DNA of 64,000 bases from Gammaproteobacteria bacterium (lineage in GTDB: Bacteria > Pseudomonadota > Gammaproteobacteria > Pseudomonadales > Azotimanducaceae): the NCBI GenBank assembly GCA_026707735.1, contig JAPOWH010000007.1:1-64000 (forward strand), in the 5' to 3' direction. Position numbers and translations under genes: made by a program. The stretch's first letter is position 1, and each line of letters opens with the position of its first letter. This document shows, piece by piece, positions 9,429 through 19,071 of this stretch. The notes under the pieces are model-generated. The model searched no databases, had not been told where the DNA came from, and saw only the letters and a list, made by a program, of their open reading frames with translations.

Positions 9429-10562
9429 CTAAGTCCTGTTTCGCATCAACTCGATGAAGTGATCGAATAAATAGCGACAATCTTGAGGTCCGGGACTTGC
9501 CTCTGGATGCCCCTGAAACCCAAATGCTGGCAGGTGCTTGTGTGCAATTCCCTGCAATGTTCCATCGAACAAGGACGAGTGGGTCATTTCGATTGCATCA
9601 GGAAGACTCGAGGTGTCCACACAAAAGCCATGGTTTTGACTGGTAACGATTACTTGGCCGGTCTTGAGGTCCTTGACGGGGTGATTGGCGCCGTGGTGAC
9701 CATGCTTCATCTTCACCGTCTTAGCTCCCGCTGCCAATGCGAGAAGCTGACAACCAAGGCAAATTCCAAATATCGGGATTTGAGCATCCATGAAGTTGGA
9801 AATTGCATCTATTGCGTAGGTGCACGGATCCGGGTCGCCGGGACCATTGGATAGGAATATGCCATCTGGTTCGTGTGACAATGCTTGAGAAGCGCTGGTG
9901 TTCGCGGGAACAACAATGACCTCACATCCTCGGTCTACGAGCAAACGCAAAATGTTTCTCTTAATACCGAAATCGTATGCAACGACTCGCAGCTCGCCAC
10001 CTGTGGAATCCCTGTAGCCGGTTTCTAGGTCCCAACCGCCCTCCGTCCAATGGTCTTCAGACTGTCGAGTTACCACCTTTGCCAAATCCATGCCGACTAG
10101 GCCGGGAAAGCGTTGAGCAAGCTCAATGGCCTCCTGTTCCCTAAACCCCGCGCCTGCGACTATGCAACCGGCCATTGCACCTTTTTCGCGAATGAGGCAA
10201 GTCAATTGGCGAGTGTCAATATCGGAGATGGCGACAACATTTTCGCGTCGCAGGAATTTCCCGAGCGAATGCTGCGAACGAAAGTTGCTCAACAGTGGTG
10301 GAGTATCTCTCACCACCAATCCCTCAGCCCATACAGCGTTGGACTCGTAGTCTTCCTGATTTGTACCGGTGTTGCCAATATGCGGATAAGTCAGCGTGAC
10401 AATTTGGCGGGCATAGGAGGGGTCCGTAAGAATTTCTTGATAGCCGGTCATGGCTGTGTTGAAAACGACCTCGCCGGCCGCCGAACCAAATACCCCGATT
10501 GATGTGCCTCGAAAGATCGTTCCATCCTCAAGAGCGAGCAACGCGGGGATTGGTGGATTCAC
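9429..10562 (-). CDS. carA: Carbamoyl-phosphate synthase small (glutaminase) subunit
   Basis: Class I glutamine amidotransferase subunit that hydrolyses glutamine and channels ammonia to CarB. The protein has 377 residues. The N-terminal CPSase_sm domain contains the '[21 protein letters not shown]' region. The C-terminal amidotransferase domain has the nucleophile Cys in [20 protein letters not shown], and the His/Glu pair in [12 protein letters not shown]. Most CarA proteins read GICLGHQ, so the Cys two residues after the nucleophile is a small deviation. The gene lies 82 bp downstream of dapB, with no obvious promoter between. Confidence 0.97.
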   Translation of the reverse strand: MNPPIPALLALEDGTIFRGTSIGVFGSAAGEVVFNTAMTGYQEILTDPSYARQIVTLTYPHIGNTGTNQEDYESNAVWAEGLVVRDTPPLLSNFRSQHSLGKFLRRENVVAISDIDTRQLTCLIREKGAMAGCIVAGAGFREQEAIELAQRFPGLVGMDLAKVVTRQSEDHWTEGGWDLETGYRDSTGGELRVVAYDFGIKRNILRLLVDRGCEVIVVPANTSASQALSHEPDGIFLSNGPGDPDPCTYAIDAISNFMDAQIPIFGICLGCQLLALAAGAKTVKMKHGHHGANHPVKDLKTGQVIVTSQNHGFCVDTSSLPDAIEMTHSSLFDGTLQGIAHKHLPAFGFQGHPEASPGPQDCRYLFDHFIELMRNRT

Positions 10563-10644
10563 TCGCAGCTTTCCAAATTCGCAGTTACTTCAAACGAAGT
10601 GGGAACTCTGTGAGATTTTGAGGTCCATGCGTCAAGACTCCTCG

Positions 10645-11460
10645 TCATGGCAATCCCAACACTTGGCTCATGTCGTACAAGCCGCTCATTCCGGCCGCTG
10701 CCTTTCTTGCAATGAACACGCTGCCCCGCAATGCCCCAGCGGCAAAGATGGACCGACTCGCGGAACGATGCGTAAGCTCAATCCGCTCGCCAATTCCCGC
10801 AAAGGTCACCGTGTGTTCGCCTACAACATCGCCACCGCGCGAGGAGTGAAAACCAATTTCGCCGTGGACACGTTCTCCAACGATACCCTCACGTCCGAAT
10901 GAAGCTACTTCATGAAGGTCGCTCTCTCGAGCGTGCGCGATCGCTTGCCCCATCTGCAGAGCTGTCCCTGATGGTGAATCGACCTTGTTGCGGTGATGCA
11001 GTTCGTGAATTTCGACGTCGAACTCGTTACCCAAAGCCTTTGTGGCGAGTTCAAGCATCTTGAGCGACACGTTCACGCCTACACTCATGTTGGGAGCCTG
11101 CAGTACGGGAATGTGTTGGGATGCAGATTGAATGCTTGATTGCTGTAGATCCGTAAAGCCGGTAGTGCCAACTACCATGCCGATTCCTCGATCAACACAC
11201 GGATCTAACAATTCCATCGTGCTCGTCGGAGTACTGAAGTCAATGGCTACAGCAGTTCCATTCAGCGCTGCGGGGACTTCGTGAGTCACAATCACGCCAA
11301 TGGCACCACACCCTGCTACTAGCCCAACGTCAGAACCCAAGTGGGAAGAGGAGCTGGAAGCCAGAGCGCCGCCAATACGAAGCTCGGAATGGTCTTGAAG
11401 TGCGTGAATGAGCATGCGGCCCATTCTTCCTGTTGCGCCGCAAATTGCAACCGAAATCAT
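10645..11460 (-). CDS. dapB: 4-hydroxy-tetrahydrodipicolinate reductase
   Basis: Second step of the diaminopimelate/lysine branch. The protein has 271 residues, the usual length. The N-terminal Rossmann motif is AICGATGRMGR, the NAD(P)-binding VVGTTGF is present, and the catalytic/substrate segment is ELHHRNKVDSPSGTAL. The family usually has DAPSGTA; Ser replaces Ala here without touching catalytic residues. It follows dnaJ by 12 bp, so heat-shock read-through is likely. Confidence 0.97.
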   Translation of the reverse strand: MISVAICGATGRMGRMLIHALQDHSELRIGGALASSSSSHLGSDVGLVAGCGAIGVIVTHEVPAALNGTAVAIDFSTPTSTMELLDPCVDRGIGMVVGTTGFTDLQQSSIQSASQHIPVLQAPNMSVGVNVSLKMLELATKALGNEFDVEIHELHHRNKVDSPSGTALQMGQAIAHARESDLHEVASFGREGIVGERVHGEIGFHSSRGGDVVGEHTVTFAGIGERIELTHRSASRSIFAAGALRGSVFIARKAAAGMSGLYDMSQVLGLP

Positions 11461-11472
11461 TGATTGGAAAGT

Positions 11473-12621
11473 CTATTGAGTCAAACTATCTATGAAGTCT
11501 CGCACGCGGGAAACAAATGACTTCCCTTTGGGTGTGTGTTTGCTATCCGCGCCCTCAAGTGTAGTCTCCAACTGCTCAAGAAGCTCCCGTTGCTTTGACG
11601 ACAAATTGACAGGAGTCTCCACTACAACCCTGCAAAGCAGGTCTCCCTTGCGTCGGTCTCGCAGCGATGGGACACCACGGCCACGCAATCTGAATAGCTT
11701 GCCGGTCTGCGTCTCCGCCGGCACTCGCAATTTTACGCTACCTTCGAGTGTCGGAATGTCAACCTCGTCACCCAATGCCGCTTGGGTAATCGTAATGGGC
11801 TTCTCGCAAAGCAGGTCATTGTTCTGACGTTCAAACACAGGGTGGGGTCTGACATTGAACACTATGTAAAGGTCGCCAGTAGGTCCACCGCGAATACCGC
11901 TCTCACCTTCGCCACTGACACGCAGGCGAGTTCCCTGGTCTACTCCTGGAGGAACAGTTACGGAAAGGGTTTTCTCGCTACTTGCTCGTCCTTGGCCGCG
12001 ACAATTGTGGCAGGGATTCTCGATGGTTCTTCCCGTGCCCCCGCACCGCCGACAAGTCTGTTGCATCAAGAACATGTGCTGACGAATGGAAATCCGTCCC
12101 GATCCCTCGCAGTCCGGGCATTCTCTGGCAGACGTTCCGCGAGCAGCTCCGCTTCCGTTGCACTCTAAGCACGTCCGCAACGCCGGAATGCGCACTTCAA
12201 TCTTGTCGCCTCGGACCGCTTGCTCCAAGTGAATACTCAACTCATAGCTTAGGTCCGAACCTCGTTGCTGTTGCGAATGAGATCGGCTTCGCTGCGATCC
12301 CATGAACATGTCGCCGAAAACACTATCGAGATTTCTCAGAATGTCGTCAATACTCGACCCGTTGGCGAAGTCGCTGAACCCGCCGCCGTGCATTCCGTCA
12401 AGGCCGGAATGGCCAAACCGATCATATGCGCCACGCTTTTCGTCATTCGAAAGAACTTCGAACGCTTCCGTTGCCTCTTTGAATTGCTCTTCGGCATCGG
12501 GTTGATCGGGATTGCGATCGGGGTGGTACTTCATCGCCAGCCGACGATAAGCACGCTTTACTTCGTCGTCGCTTGCGGACCGGGATACACCCAGAACTTC
12601 GTAGTAGTCGCGCTTAGCCAT
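11473..12621 (-). CDS. dnaJ: Chaperone DnaJ (Hsp40, type I)
   Basis: J-domain co-chaperone that stimulates DnaK ATPase and delivers unfolded substrates. The protein has 382 residues. The J domain (about 1-70) has the HPD motif in [10 protein letters not shown] Gly/Phe-rich linker follows, then the zinc domain with four CxxCxGxG repeats ([32 protein letters not shown]) and the C-terminal substrate-binding beta domains. It lies 85 bp downstream of dnaK and overlaps nothing. Confidence 0.98.
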   Translation of the reverse strand: MAKRDYYEVLGVSRSASDDEVKRAYRRLAMKYHPDRNPDQPDAEEQFKEATEAFEVLSNDEKRGAYDRFGHSGLDGMHGGGFSDFANGSSIDDILRNLDSVFGDMFMGSQRSRSHSQQQRGSDLSYELSIHLEQAVRGDKIEVRIPALRTCLECNGSGAARGTSARECPDCEGSGRISIRQHMFLMQQTCRRCGGTGRTIENPCHNCRGQGRASSEKTLSVTVPPGVDQGTRLRVSGEGESGIRGGPTGDLYIVFNVRPHPVFERQNNDLLCEKPITITQAALGDEVDIPTLEGSVKLRVPAETQTGKLFRLRGRGVPSLRDRRKGDLLCRVVVETPVNLSSKQRELLEQLETTLEGADSKHTPKGKSFVSRVRDFIDSLTQ

Positions 12622-12706
12622 GCCATTGCCTGTATTGCGAAACTAAGCGGCTCGCAACCGTGCCGCGATATAGCCTCGAGAATCCCACATCCACATGGAG
12701 TGGTAG

Positions 12707-14638
12707 TTACTTGTCGTCCTTTACCTCCTCGAATTCTGCGTCAACGGCATCGTCCGTTCGTTGCGTGTCGCCAGTCGAGGGCTCAGGCTCTGCTTCAGCA
12801 CCTGGCCCCGTGTTTGCGGATGCGTCTTGATACATCCTTTGCACAACGGGTTCTGCCACTTTGCTCAAAGCTTGCAGCTTCTCCTGAATGGCATCCTTGT
12901 CGTCGGTTTTCATCGCCTCTTCAAGATCTGCAATCGCCCCTTCGATGGACGATTTTTCGCTCTCAGTGACCTTGTCACCCAAGTCCTCGACCATCTTGCG
13001 GGTGGAGTGGATCATTGAGTCGGCTTGGTTTCGCAGTGTAACCAACTCCTCAAACCGTGCGTCTTCCTCGGAATGAGATTCCGCATCCTTGACCATGTTC
13101 TCGATCTCTTCCTCCGACAGCCCGCTTGACGCTTTGATCACGATCGACTGTTCCTTGTTCGTGGCCTTGTCCTTAGCCGTAACGTTCAAGATTCCATTCG
13201 AGTCGATGTCGAAACTAACCTCAATTTGAGGAACTCCACGCGGAGCTGGGGGAATGTTGGCCAAGTCAAATTGACCAAGTGACTTATTTTGCGAAGCTTG
13301 CTTTCGTTCGCCCTGCAGCACATGAATGGTAACCCGGGTCTGATTGTTGTCTGCAGTCGAAAAGACCTGTTGCTTCCGCACGGGGATCGTGGTGTTCTTC
13401 TCAATCAACGGGCTCATTACGCCTCCAAGCGTCTCGATTCCCAATGAGAGCGGGGTCACGTCCAGCAGCAACACGTCATGAATGTCTCGGGAAAGCACGG
13501 CACCTTGAATGGCTGCGCCCATCGCAACCGCCTCGTCCGGATTGACGTCTTTGCGTGGCTCTCGTCCAAAAAACACCTTTACGCGTTCCTGAACGAGAGG
13601 CATCCGTGTCTGTCCCCCAACCAAGATTACATCGTCGATTTCGTTTACCGAAATGCCTGCATCCTTGATGGCAGTGCGACAGGGGTCGATTGTTCGATCA
13701 ACCAGATCTTCAACCAAGGATTCCAATTTCGCACGTGTAAGTTTGACCACTAGGTGTTTCGGACCCGTGTTGTCTGCGGTAATGTAGGGCAGATTCACGT
13801 CGGTTTCCTGACTCGAGGATAGCTCGACTTTCGCTTTTTCCGCAGCTTCCTTCAGGCGTTGCAGCGCGAGTGGATCGTTGTGCAAGTCAATTCCGTTTTG
13901 CGTCTTGAACTCTTCAGCCAGGTAATCGATGATTCGCAGATCAAAGTCCTCACCGCCGAGGAAGGTATCGCCATTGGTTGACAACACTTCGAATTGGTGC
14001 GAACCGTCGACGTCGGCAATTTCAATGATGGAAATGTCGAACGTGCCTCCACCTAGATCGTAGACAGCAATTTTCGAATCGCCCCTCTCACGGTCCATGC
14101 CATAGGCCAACGCGGCGGCAGTGGGTTCATTGATTATTCGCTTTACATCTAATCCAGCGATTCTCCCCGCATCTTTTGTTGCCTGGCGTTGCGAGTCGTT
14201 GAAGTAGGCGGGAACAGTTATCACGGCTTCCGTCACAGACTCGCCCAAGTAGTCTTCGGCGGTTTTCTTCATTTTCTTCAGCACTTCTGCTGAGACTTGC
14301 GGCGGCGCTTTCGCCTCCCCTCTGGCTTCCACCCAAGCGTCTCCGTTGCTCGCCTCGACGATTTTGTAAGGCACCATTTCGGTATCTCGCTGTACAACTT
14401 CGTCCTTGAACTGACGCCCAATCAAGCGCTTAACCGCAAAAAGAGTGTTGTCAGGATTGGTTACCGCCTGTCGTTTTGCGCTTTGTCCTACGAGCACTTC
14501 ACCCTTTTCAGTGAACGCAACAATTGAAGGGGTCGTCCGATCTCCTTCAGAGTTCTCCACTACCCGTGGCTTTGTGCCCTCGAGCAGCGCAACGCACGAA
14601 TTCGTCGTGCCCAAGTCAATTCCAATTATTTTTGCCAT
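12707..14638 (-). CDS. dnaK: Chaperone DnaK (Hsp70)
   Basis: Central ATP-dependent chaperone. The protein has 643 residues. The N-terminal nucleotide-binding domain starts [17 protein letters not shown], with the Hsp70 signatures [13 protein letters not shown] and [11 protein letters not shown]. The substrate-binding domain and helical lid follow, and the C-terminus ends in EEVKDDK, the typical bacterial tail. A sigma-32-like promoter sits just upstream, in the 99-bp grpE-dnaK gap. Confidence 0.99.
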   Translation of the reverse strand: MAKIIGIDLGTTNSCVALLEGTKPRVVENSEGDRTTPSIVAFTEKGEVLVGQSAKRQAVTNPDNTLFAVKRLIGRQFKDEVVQRDTEMVPYKIVEASNGDAWVEARGEAKAPPQVSAEVLKKMKKTAEDYLGESVTEAVITVPAYFNDSQRQATKDAGRIAGLDVKRIINEPTAAALAYGMDRERGDSKIAVYDLGGGTFDISIIEIADVDGSHQFEVLSTNGDTFLGGEDFDLRIIDYLAEEFKTQNGIDLHNDPLALQRLKEAAEKAKVELSSSQETDVNLPYITADNTGPKHLVVKLTRAKLESLVEDLVDRTIDPCRTAIKDAGISVNEIDDVILVGGQTRMPLVQERVKVFFGREPRKDVNPDEAVAMGAAIQGAVLSRDIHDVLLLDVTPLSLGIETLGGVMSPLIEKNTTIPVRKQQVFSTADNNQTRVTIHVLQGERKQASQNKSLGQFDLANIPPAPRGVPQIEVSFDIDSNGILNVTAKDKATNKEQSIVIKASSGLSEEEIENMVKDAESHSEEDARFEELVTLRNQADSMIHSTRKMVEDLGDKVTESEKSSIEGAIADLEEAMKTDDKDAIQEKLQALSKVAEPVVQRMYQDASANTGPGAEAEPEPSTGDTQRTDDAVDAEFEEVKDDK

Positions 14639-14700
14639 TTATTGTTCCCAGATTCAAACCCGCGCTTGGGGTTTTCTTTATTTCAGTTTCAGCCCTAGAG

Positions 14701-14727
14701 GTATGGTCGTTCACCATTTTTTTCAAG
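14701..14727 (-). promoter_or_regulatory. Sigma-32-like heat-shock promoter upstream of dnaK
   Basis: On the minus strand CTTGAA (14727-14722) is followed after 13 bp by GACCATAC (14708-14701). The sigma-32 consensus is CTTGAA-N13-15-CCCCATNT, so the -35 is perfect and the -10 matches at the central CCAT. The site lies immediately after the grpE stop and about 60 bp before the dnaK ATG. A small inverted repeat (AAACCC...GGGTTT) lies between it and dnaK. Confidence 0.5.
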
Positions 14728-14737
14728 CGCCGTCTGC

Positions 14738-15421
14738 TTATTCATCGGATTCGTCAGCTGAGCTGATTTCCTTGGCGACAATGACCTCCGCCTCGCGCAG
14801 AAGGCGGTCGTGGATAAGGTAACCCTTTCGAAACACTTCAATCACCGTACCTGGCTCTGCATCCGGATGCTCTATCGAAGTCATCGCCATGTGTCTCTCG
14901 GGATCAAAGATTTGGCCCTGCGGGTCGAATTCTTGAATCCCATTCTTGTTCAGCGCATCGGTCAGTGCTTTCACAGAGAGTTCGATGCCTTCAATGACAC
15001 TGTCGGAAACTTCCTGCTCCTTGGCGATCTTGACGGCCGTATCAAAGTTGTCCAATGCCGGAAGCAATTCGCGGGCGAAACTCTCTAGCGCGTAACGCCG
15101 CACGTTTTCATACTCTCGCGCACTTCTCTTTCGCACGTTTTCGGCTTCTGCACGAGCACGCAGGACTTGATCCTTGGCATCATCAACGACGCCGCGCATC
15201 TCCTCCAACCGCGCCATCAGTTCTTCAACAACGAGACTCGCGTCAGGAGCTTCTTCTTCTGCGGACGCGCCTTCCACTGCGGACTCGCCGTTCGAAGATG
15301 CTTCCGCTTCGCCACCGTCCGACGAACTCTTGCTAAGTTCCGCCTCCTCGCTGGATTGATTGTCCTGCGTAGTCGCGTCTTCGCTAGTTGCTTGTGCCTT
15401 CTTTTCGTCGGAGTCATGCAT
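14738..15421 (-). CDS. grpE: Nucleotide exchange factor GrpE
   Basis: Releases ADP from DnaK. The protein has 227 residues. The first about 70 are a low-complexity Ser/Glu/Ala-rich acidic segment. The conserved part begins with a long coiled coil (VVEELMARLEEMRGVVDDAK...RARAEAENVRKRS) and ends with the beta domain carrying HMAMTSIEHPDAEPGTVIEV and VFRKGYLIHDRLLREAEVIV. It is the second gene of hrcA-grpE-dnaK-dnaJ. Confidence 0.97.
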   Translation of the reverse strand: MHDSDEKKAQATSEDATTQDNQSSEEAELSKSSSDGGEAEASSNGESAVEGASAEEEAPDASLVVEELMARLEEMRGVVDDAKDQVLRARAEAENVRKRSAREYENVRRYALESFARELLPALDNFDTAVKIAKEQEVSDSVIEGIELSVKALTDALNKNGIQEFDPQGQIFDPERHMAMTSIEHPDAEPGTVIEVFRKGYLIHDRLLREAEVIVAKEISSADESDE

Positions 15422-15483
15422 TGTCTAAAACCATTAGTGCAAGGAACAGCGGAATCTAGGTTATGGGGACGCTATGTCTGAAT

Positions 15484-16560
15484 TCAAGAATCGTGCTGTT
15501 TGAGAGCTGACCCCAAATGTCGGGCAGTGGCATCAACTAGAGGAATCACCGCCTTGTATTGCATGCGTGCCGGTCCGACTACTCCGACGACTCCTGCGAT
15601 GACCCCGTCGATTTCGTACTTCGCGGTGATAAGGCTGTAGTCGTCAAGGGGCGCAAATCCCGGTTCTCCACCAATATGCAACTGTACGCCTTCCGAAGCA
15701 ATGCATTTGTCGAGGAGGTGCACGATGCTGCTCTTGCTTTTCAAGGCGTCCAGGAGAACCTGAGCTTCTTCGGATGAGGAGAGAAGACCAACCAGATTCG
15801 TTTCGCCTGTAACCACATAATCGTGGTCCACATCGATGTCCTCTTCAAAGGTCTTCGAGGCAACGTCAAGCGCCGTTTGCATGAGATCGTTCATCCTGAA
15901 CTGGTCATCTCGCATGCTCTCAAGTATCTTCTTTCGGATTTCAAACAGAGAGTGCCCGCAAAACTCTTGGTTAATGAAGTTTGCAGCTTGCTGCAATTCC
16001 GTCTCGGTATATTGCCGTTCAGTCTCAATTACTCGATTCTGCACCTCCCGTTCGTTCACCACAAGCACTGCCAGAACTCGAGATCCAGAAAGTGTCAAGA
16101 AATGAATCTGACGCAATTCGATTTGATCAGGTCGAGGCGTAGTCACCAACCCCACCAAGCTGGATCCTTCGGCCAACAATTGGGATGCCGAAACTACCAG
16201 TTCGCTCGGAGACAAGTCTGACTGCAGAGTTGACCGAAGAATGGCGTCGGAAGACCGGTCCAAAGGGCCCAAGGAAATCAGGTGGTCCACGAAGAATCGC
16301 AAACCTCGGTTCGTCGGCACACGTCCGGCGGAAGTGTGCGGCGACGAGACCAAGCCCTTGCCCTCAAGGTCCGCCATGATGTTACGCACCGTGGCGGAGC
16401 TTACGCGCATTCTTGCTCTATCAGCTATATGCCTTGAGCCAATGGGGGTTCCAATCAGCAGGTACTCGTCAACCAATAGCTTGAACAGCTCCAATGCCCG
16501 CTCATCGATTGTCGGAATGGGAGACATGTGAACTAATGGTTGGCTACTAGACTCCTTCAT
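15484..16560 (-). CDS. hrcA: Heat-inducible transcription repressor HrcA
   Basis: Represses heat-shock operons through the CIRCE operator and is kept active by GroEL. From the ATG at 16560 the protein has 358 residues; an ATG at 16527 (347 residues) and a TTG at 16593 are alternatives. The winged-helix domain shows IGTPIGSRHIADRARMRVSSATVRNIMADLE, split over about residues 27-57. It is followed by SPHTSAGRVPTNRGLRFFVD, the HrcA signature. HrcA is patchy in Gammaproteobacteria, where RpoH dominates. It heads the grpE-dnaK-dnaJ operon and is divergent from recN. Confidence 0.95.
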   Translation of the reverse strand: MKESSSQPLVHMSPIPTIDERALELFKLLVDEYLLIGTPIGSRHIADRARMRVSSATVRNIMADLEGKGLVSSPHTSAGRVPTNRGLRFFVDHLISLGPLDRSSDAILRSTLQSDLSPSELVVSASQLLAEGSSLVGLVTTPRPDQIELRQIHFLTLSGSRVLAVLVVNEREVQNRVIETERQYTETELQQAANFINQEFCGHSLFEIRKKILESMRDDQFRMNDLMQTALDVASKTFEEDIDVDHDYVVTGETNLVGLLSSSEEAQVLLDALKSKSSIVHLLDKCIASEGVQLHIGGEPGFAPLDDYSLITAKYEIDGVIAGVVGVVGPARMQYKAVIPLVDATARHLGSALKQHDS

Positions 16561-16567
16561 AATGTAA

Positions 16568-16576
16568 TGAGCACTC
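16568..16576. promoter_or_regulatory. Possible degenerate CIRCE half-site upstream of hrcA
   Basis: The plus strand reads TGAGCACTC here, eight of nine bases of the CIRCE left arm TTAGCACTC. Nine bases further on, CAAGTCAAT matches the right arm GAGTGCTAA poorly (about 3 of 9). The site lies between hrcA and recN, where an HrcA operator would be expected, downstream of a TTGACT hexamer on the minus strand. A full operator is not present. Confidence 0.25.
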
Positions 16577-16626
16577 TTCCTGCTGCAAGTCAATACGCTA
16601 TCACAACAAAGCGATAACTTCAGATC

Positions 16627-18276
16627 ATGCTGGTCAATCTCTCGGTGCGAAACTTCGCATTGGTCAAGAATCTGGACATTTCCTTAGACCCCGGGCTAAC
16701 TGTCATCACCGGTGAATCCGGAGCGGGCAAGACGATATTGCTACAGGCCTTGTCACTTGTACTGGGAAGTCGAGCACGAAAAGAGCAGACGCGGCCCGGA
16801 GAGCAGCAGTGCGAGGTCTTGGCCGAGTTCGACATCACAACCGCTCCGGTAGCGCTGTCCTACTTGGAGAAAAACGAACTTGCGGACTCGAGCGAGCCCA
16901 CACGCTGCCTGATACGTCGCGTTGCCAGAATCGATGGTCGCTCGAGAGCATGGATAAACGGCGTACAAGTGACCAATGACATACTGCGAACGCTGAGCGA
17001 GCCGCTTGTCGCACTTCACGGACAGTTCGAGCAGACACGCATGGTGGACAAGGGCGTCCAACTTGAGTGGTTTGATGACTTTGGAGTAGACGACGAATTG
17101 CGCCTGCAGGTAGAGAGCAGGTTTGCTCGGTGGCGAGAGTCGCTATCCGAACTCGAAAAGACACGAGCTCGATTAGGCGTGGAGCTAAGCGAAATCAGCC
17201 TAATTCGATATCAGGTGGAGGAATTAGAGGAGCTGAAGCTCGAAGAGCAGGAGTTCGAACGACTGAATCGGCACTTCAAGCGGGCGTCCCAAGCGCATGA
17301 AGTTCGGCATGCCATCGGACAGTCAATGGAGATTCTTGATGCGCGAATCCGGTCTGACTTGACAAGCATATCCAAGCTAGTAGCGAGGATCGACGATGAG
17401 CACGAGTCGCTTGCCGAAGCCAAGAAACTGCTCGAATCAGCACACATTCAAGCCGAAGAGTGCTCCTCCTATTTGAGCACCTACGCCGAATCCTTGGCTC
17501 TCGACGAACGGGAATTGGAGCAAATTGAAATCCGTCTAAACTCGATCTACGAAATGGCTCGCAAGCATAAGGTCGCACCTGCTCAGCTCTTTGAACACGT
17601 CGACCATATGCAAGGCCAACTCAACTCGCTCGAAGCATCACAAGGAAGGTTGAAGCAACTTGAGCAAACCGTGGAAAGCTGTCGTCAAGAGTTCTTTGTC
17701 GCCGCCGAGAACCTTCGAGCACAGCGCAAGGCTCAGGCACCTCTGTTCTGTGAACAGGTGATATCGACGCTTGCCCAAGCTGCACTCGCCGATGCCCAAT
17801 TCGAGTTGTCGTTTGACGACGCCGTGAATGCACACGGAATCGACTCCATCGAGTATCTCGTGTCGACCAATGCAAGCTATCCGCCAATGTCCATGGGAAG
17901 AATTGCATCGGGTGGAGAGTTGTCTAGAATCGCACTGGCCATATTGGTGGTAGTGGCACAGCGTTCAAATTTGCCTTGCTTGGTGTTGGATGAAGCCGAC
18001 ATTGGCATTGGCGGAGTAACAGCCGACATGGTGGGTAGAATGCTCCGCTCTCTAGCCGCCGACAATCAGGTTCTCTGCGTGACTCATGCTCCGCAGGTCG
18101 CAGCACTAGGAAAGTCGCACCTTCATGTGTTCAAGACAAACGATCAGGAAATTCGGGTGACCAGATTGAAGGACTCTGAGCGAATTGATGAAATTGCACG
18201 TATGGTTGCAAGCAGAGCGGTTGACGACGAGAGCCGAAGCTACGCAAGAACTCTTCTTGCAAGTGCACGGTCTTAG
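16627..18276 (+). CDS. recN: DNA repair protein RecN
   Basis: SMC-like ATPase used in double-strand break repair. The protein has 549 residues, the usual length. Walker A is ITGESGAGKTILLQ (about residues 28-41). Two long coiled-coil stretches surround the hinge-like middle. The C-terminal half has the ABC signature SGGELSRIALAI and Walker B VLDEADIGIGG, then an LCVTHAPQVAA switch His. It is divergent from hrcA with only 66 bp between the start codons. No LexA box was recognised. Confidence 0.97.
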   Translation: MLVNLSVRNFALVKNLDISLDPGLTVITGESGAGKTILLQALSLVLGSRARKEQTRPGEQQCEVLAEFDITTAPVALSYLEKNELADSSEPTRCLIRRVARIDGRSRAWINGVQVTNDILRTLSEPLVALHGQFEQTRMVDKGVQLEWFDDFGVDDELRLQVESRFARWRESLSELEKTRARLGVELSEISLIRYQVEELEELKLEEQEFERLNRHFKRASQAHEVRHAIGQSMEILDARIRSDLTSISKLVARIDDEHESLAEAKKLLESAHIQAEECSSYLSTYAESLALDERELEQIEIRLNSIYEMARKHKVAPAQLFEHVDHMQGQLNSLEASQGRLKQLEQTVESCRQEFFVAAENLRAQRKAQAPLFCEQVISTLAQAALADAQFELSFDDAVNAHGIDSIEYLVSTNASYPPMSMGRIASGGELSRIALAILVVVAQRSNLPCLVLDEADIGIGGVTADMVGRMLRSLAADNQVLCVTHAPQVAALGKSHLHVFKTNDQEIRVTRLKDSERIDEIARMVASRAVDDESRSYARTLLASARS

Positions 18277-18321
18277 CTATACGAAATGCTAGTTCCCCTG
18301 TCCCCTAGAGCAAGAAAAACT

Positions 18322-18738
18322 ATGACGACGTCTGATATGAAGAAATCATTCCGGTGTGGCGTCATTCTGTTTATCCTCGCATCGACTTTGCTTCTTGTCT
18401 CCAGTTGCGGTGTTGTCAGGATGCATAGACCAGTGCTTCAGCAAGGCAACTTGATCACGCAATCGATGGTCGATGAACTAAAGCCCGGCATGACAAAGGA
18501 GCAAGTGGAATTCGTACTTGGCAAGCCGGTGCACTTAAACACGTTCAATGTGGATCGTTGGGACTACATCTACACTCTGGAGGACCGCGAAGGAAATCTG
18601 TCGCGCAAGCATCTTTCAGTCGTCTTCGAGGACGACAAACTAGCCGAAATTGGTGGTGATTTCAAACCACAAGAACCCTCCGAGAGCGAAGGCGAAGCTG
18701 AGGAGATTGGAAACGACCAGCCAGTAGAACTCGAATAG
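18322..18738 (+). CDS. bamE: Outer membrane protein assembly factor BamE (SmpA/OmlA)
   Basis: Lipoprotein subunit of the BAM complex that inserts outer-membrane beta-barrels. From the ATG at 18322 (another at 18337) a lipoprotein signal ends in LLLVSSC. The SmpA/OmlA fold follows: RPVLQQGNLITQSMVDELKPGM, 'TKEQVEFVLGKP', 'WDYIYTLEDREG' and 'LSVVFEDDKLAEIGGD'. A Glu-rich tail of about 25 residues is extra. It lies 45 bp after recN. In Pseudomonas fur would be divergent here; it is absent. Confidence 0.93.
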   Translation: MTTSDMKKSFRCGVILFILASTLLLVSSCGVVRMHRPVLQQGNLITQSMVDELKPGMTKEQVEFVLGKPVHLNTFNVDRWDYIYTLEDREGNLSRKHLSVVFEDDKLAEIGGDFKPQEPSESEGEAEEIGNDQPVELE

Positions 18739-18789
18739 GCGCCCTCGATACCCAACATGCGGCTGCCTGCACAACCAGTTGGACCCGAA

Positions 18790-19071
18790 TCACTTGGTTG
18801 CACCGTCCTTGGCGTGCTCGCGACGCATATCCATTGGTGCCTGCCGTAGCTTTCTCAAGATTTCCACTCGATCTCCAGCGCACAGCACATGGTCCAAATC
18901 TACTTGCTCTCCCCAAACTGAGAATCCATCAGCGTCCGCTAGGGGGGCATCGGCAAAGGCATCCAACTGCTTAGCCAATTCAAAGATCTCGCGAACAGTT
19001 GTTCCTTCGTCGCAGTCGAGGTTGGCGGACCATTCTCTAGAAGTTACCGCCGCAACCACTTCTATTCGCAC
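18790..19071 (-). CDS. rnfH: RnfH family protein (UPF0125)
   Basis: Small ubiquitin-like-fold protein of unknown function that is nearly always paired with ratA. I place the start at the GTG at 19071, giving VRIEVVAAV..., which is where the family fold begins. This overlaps the ratA stop by 10 bp and yields 93 residues. The conserved features are the pattern 'EGTTVREIFELA', 'VWGEQVDLDHVLCAGDRVEILRKL' (about residues 50-75) and a basic tail. The longer open frame starting at 19167 lies inside ratA and is unlikely. Confidence 0.9.
   Translation of the reverse strand: MRIEVVAAVTSREWSANLDCDEGTTVREIFELAKQLDAFADAPLADADGFSVWGEQVDLDHVLCAGDRVEILRKLRQAPMDMRREHAKDGATK

Noticed and set aside
12265-12969. 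234-codon plus-strand frame across the dnaJ-dnaK junction
   Set aside because: It is antisense to two conserved chaperone genes and has no domain-like features.
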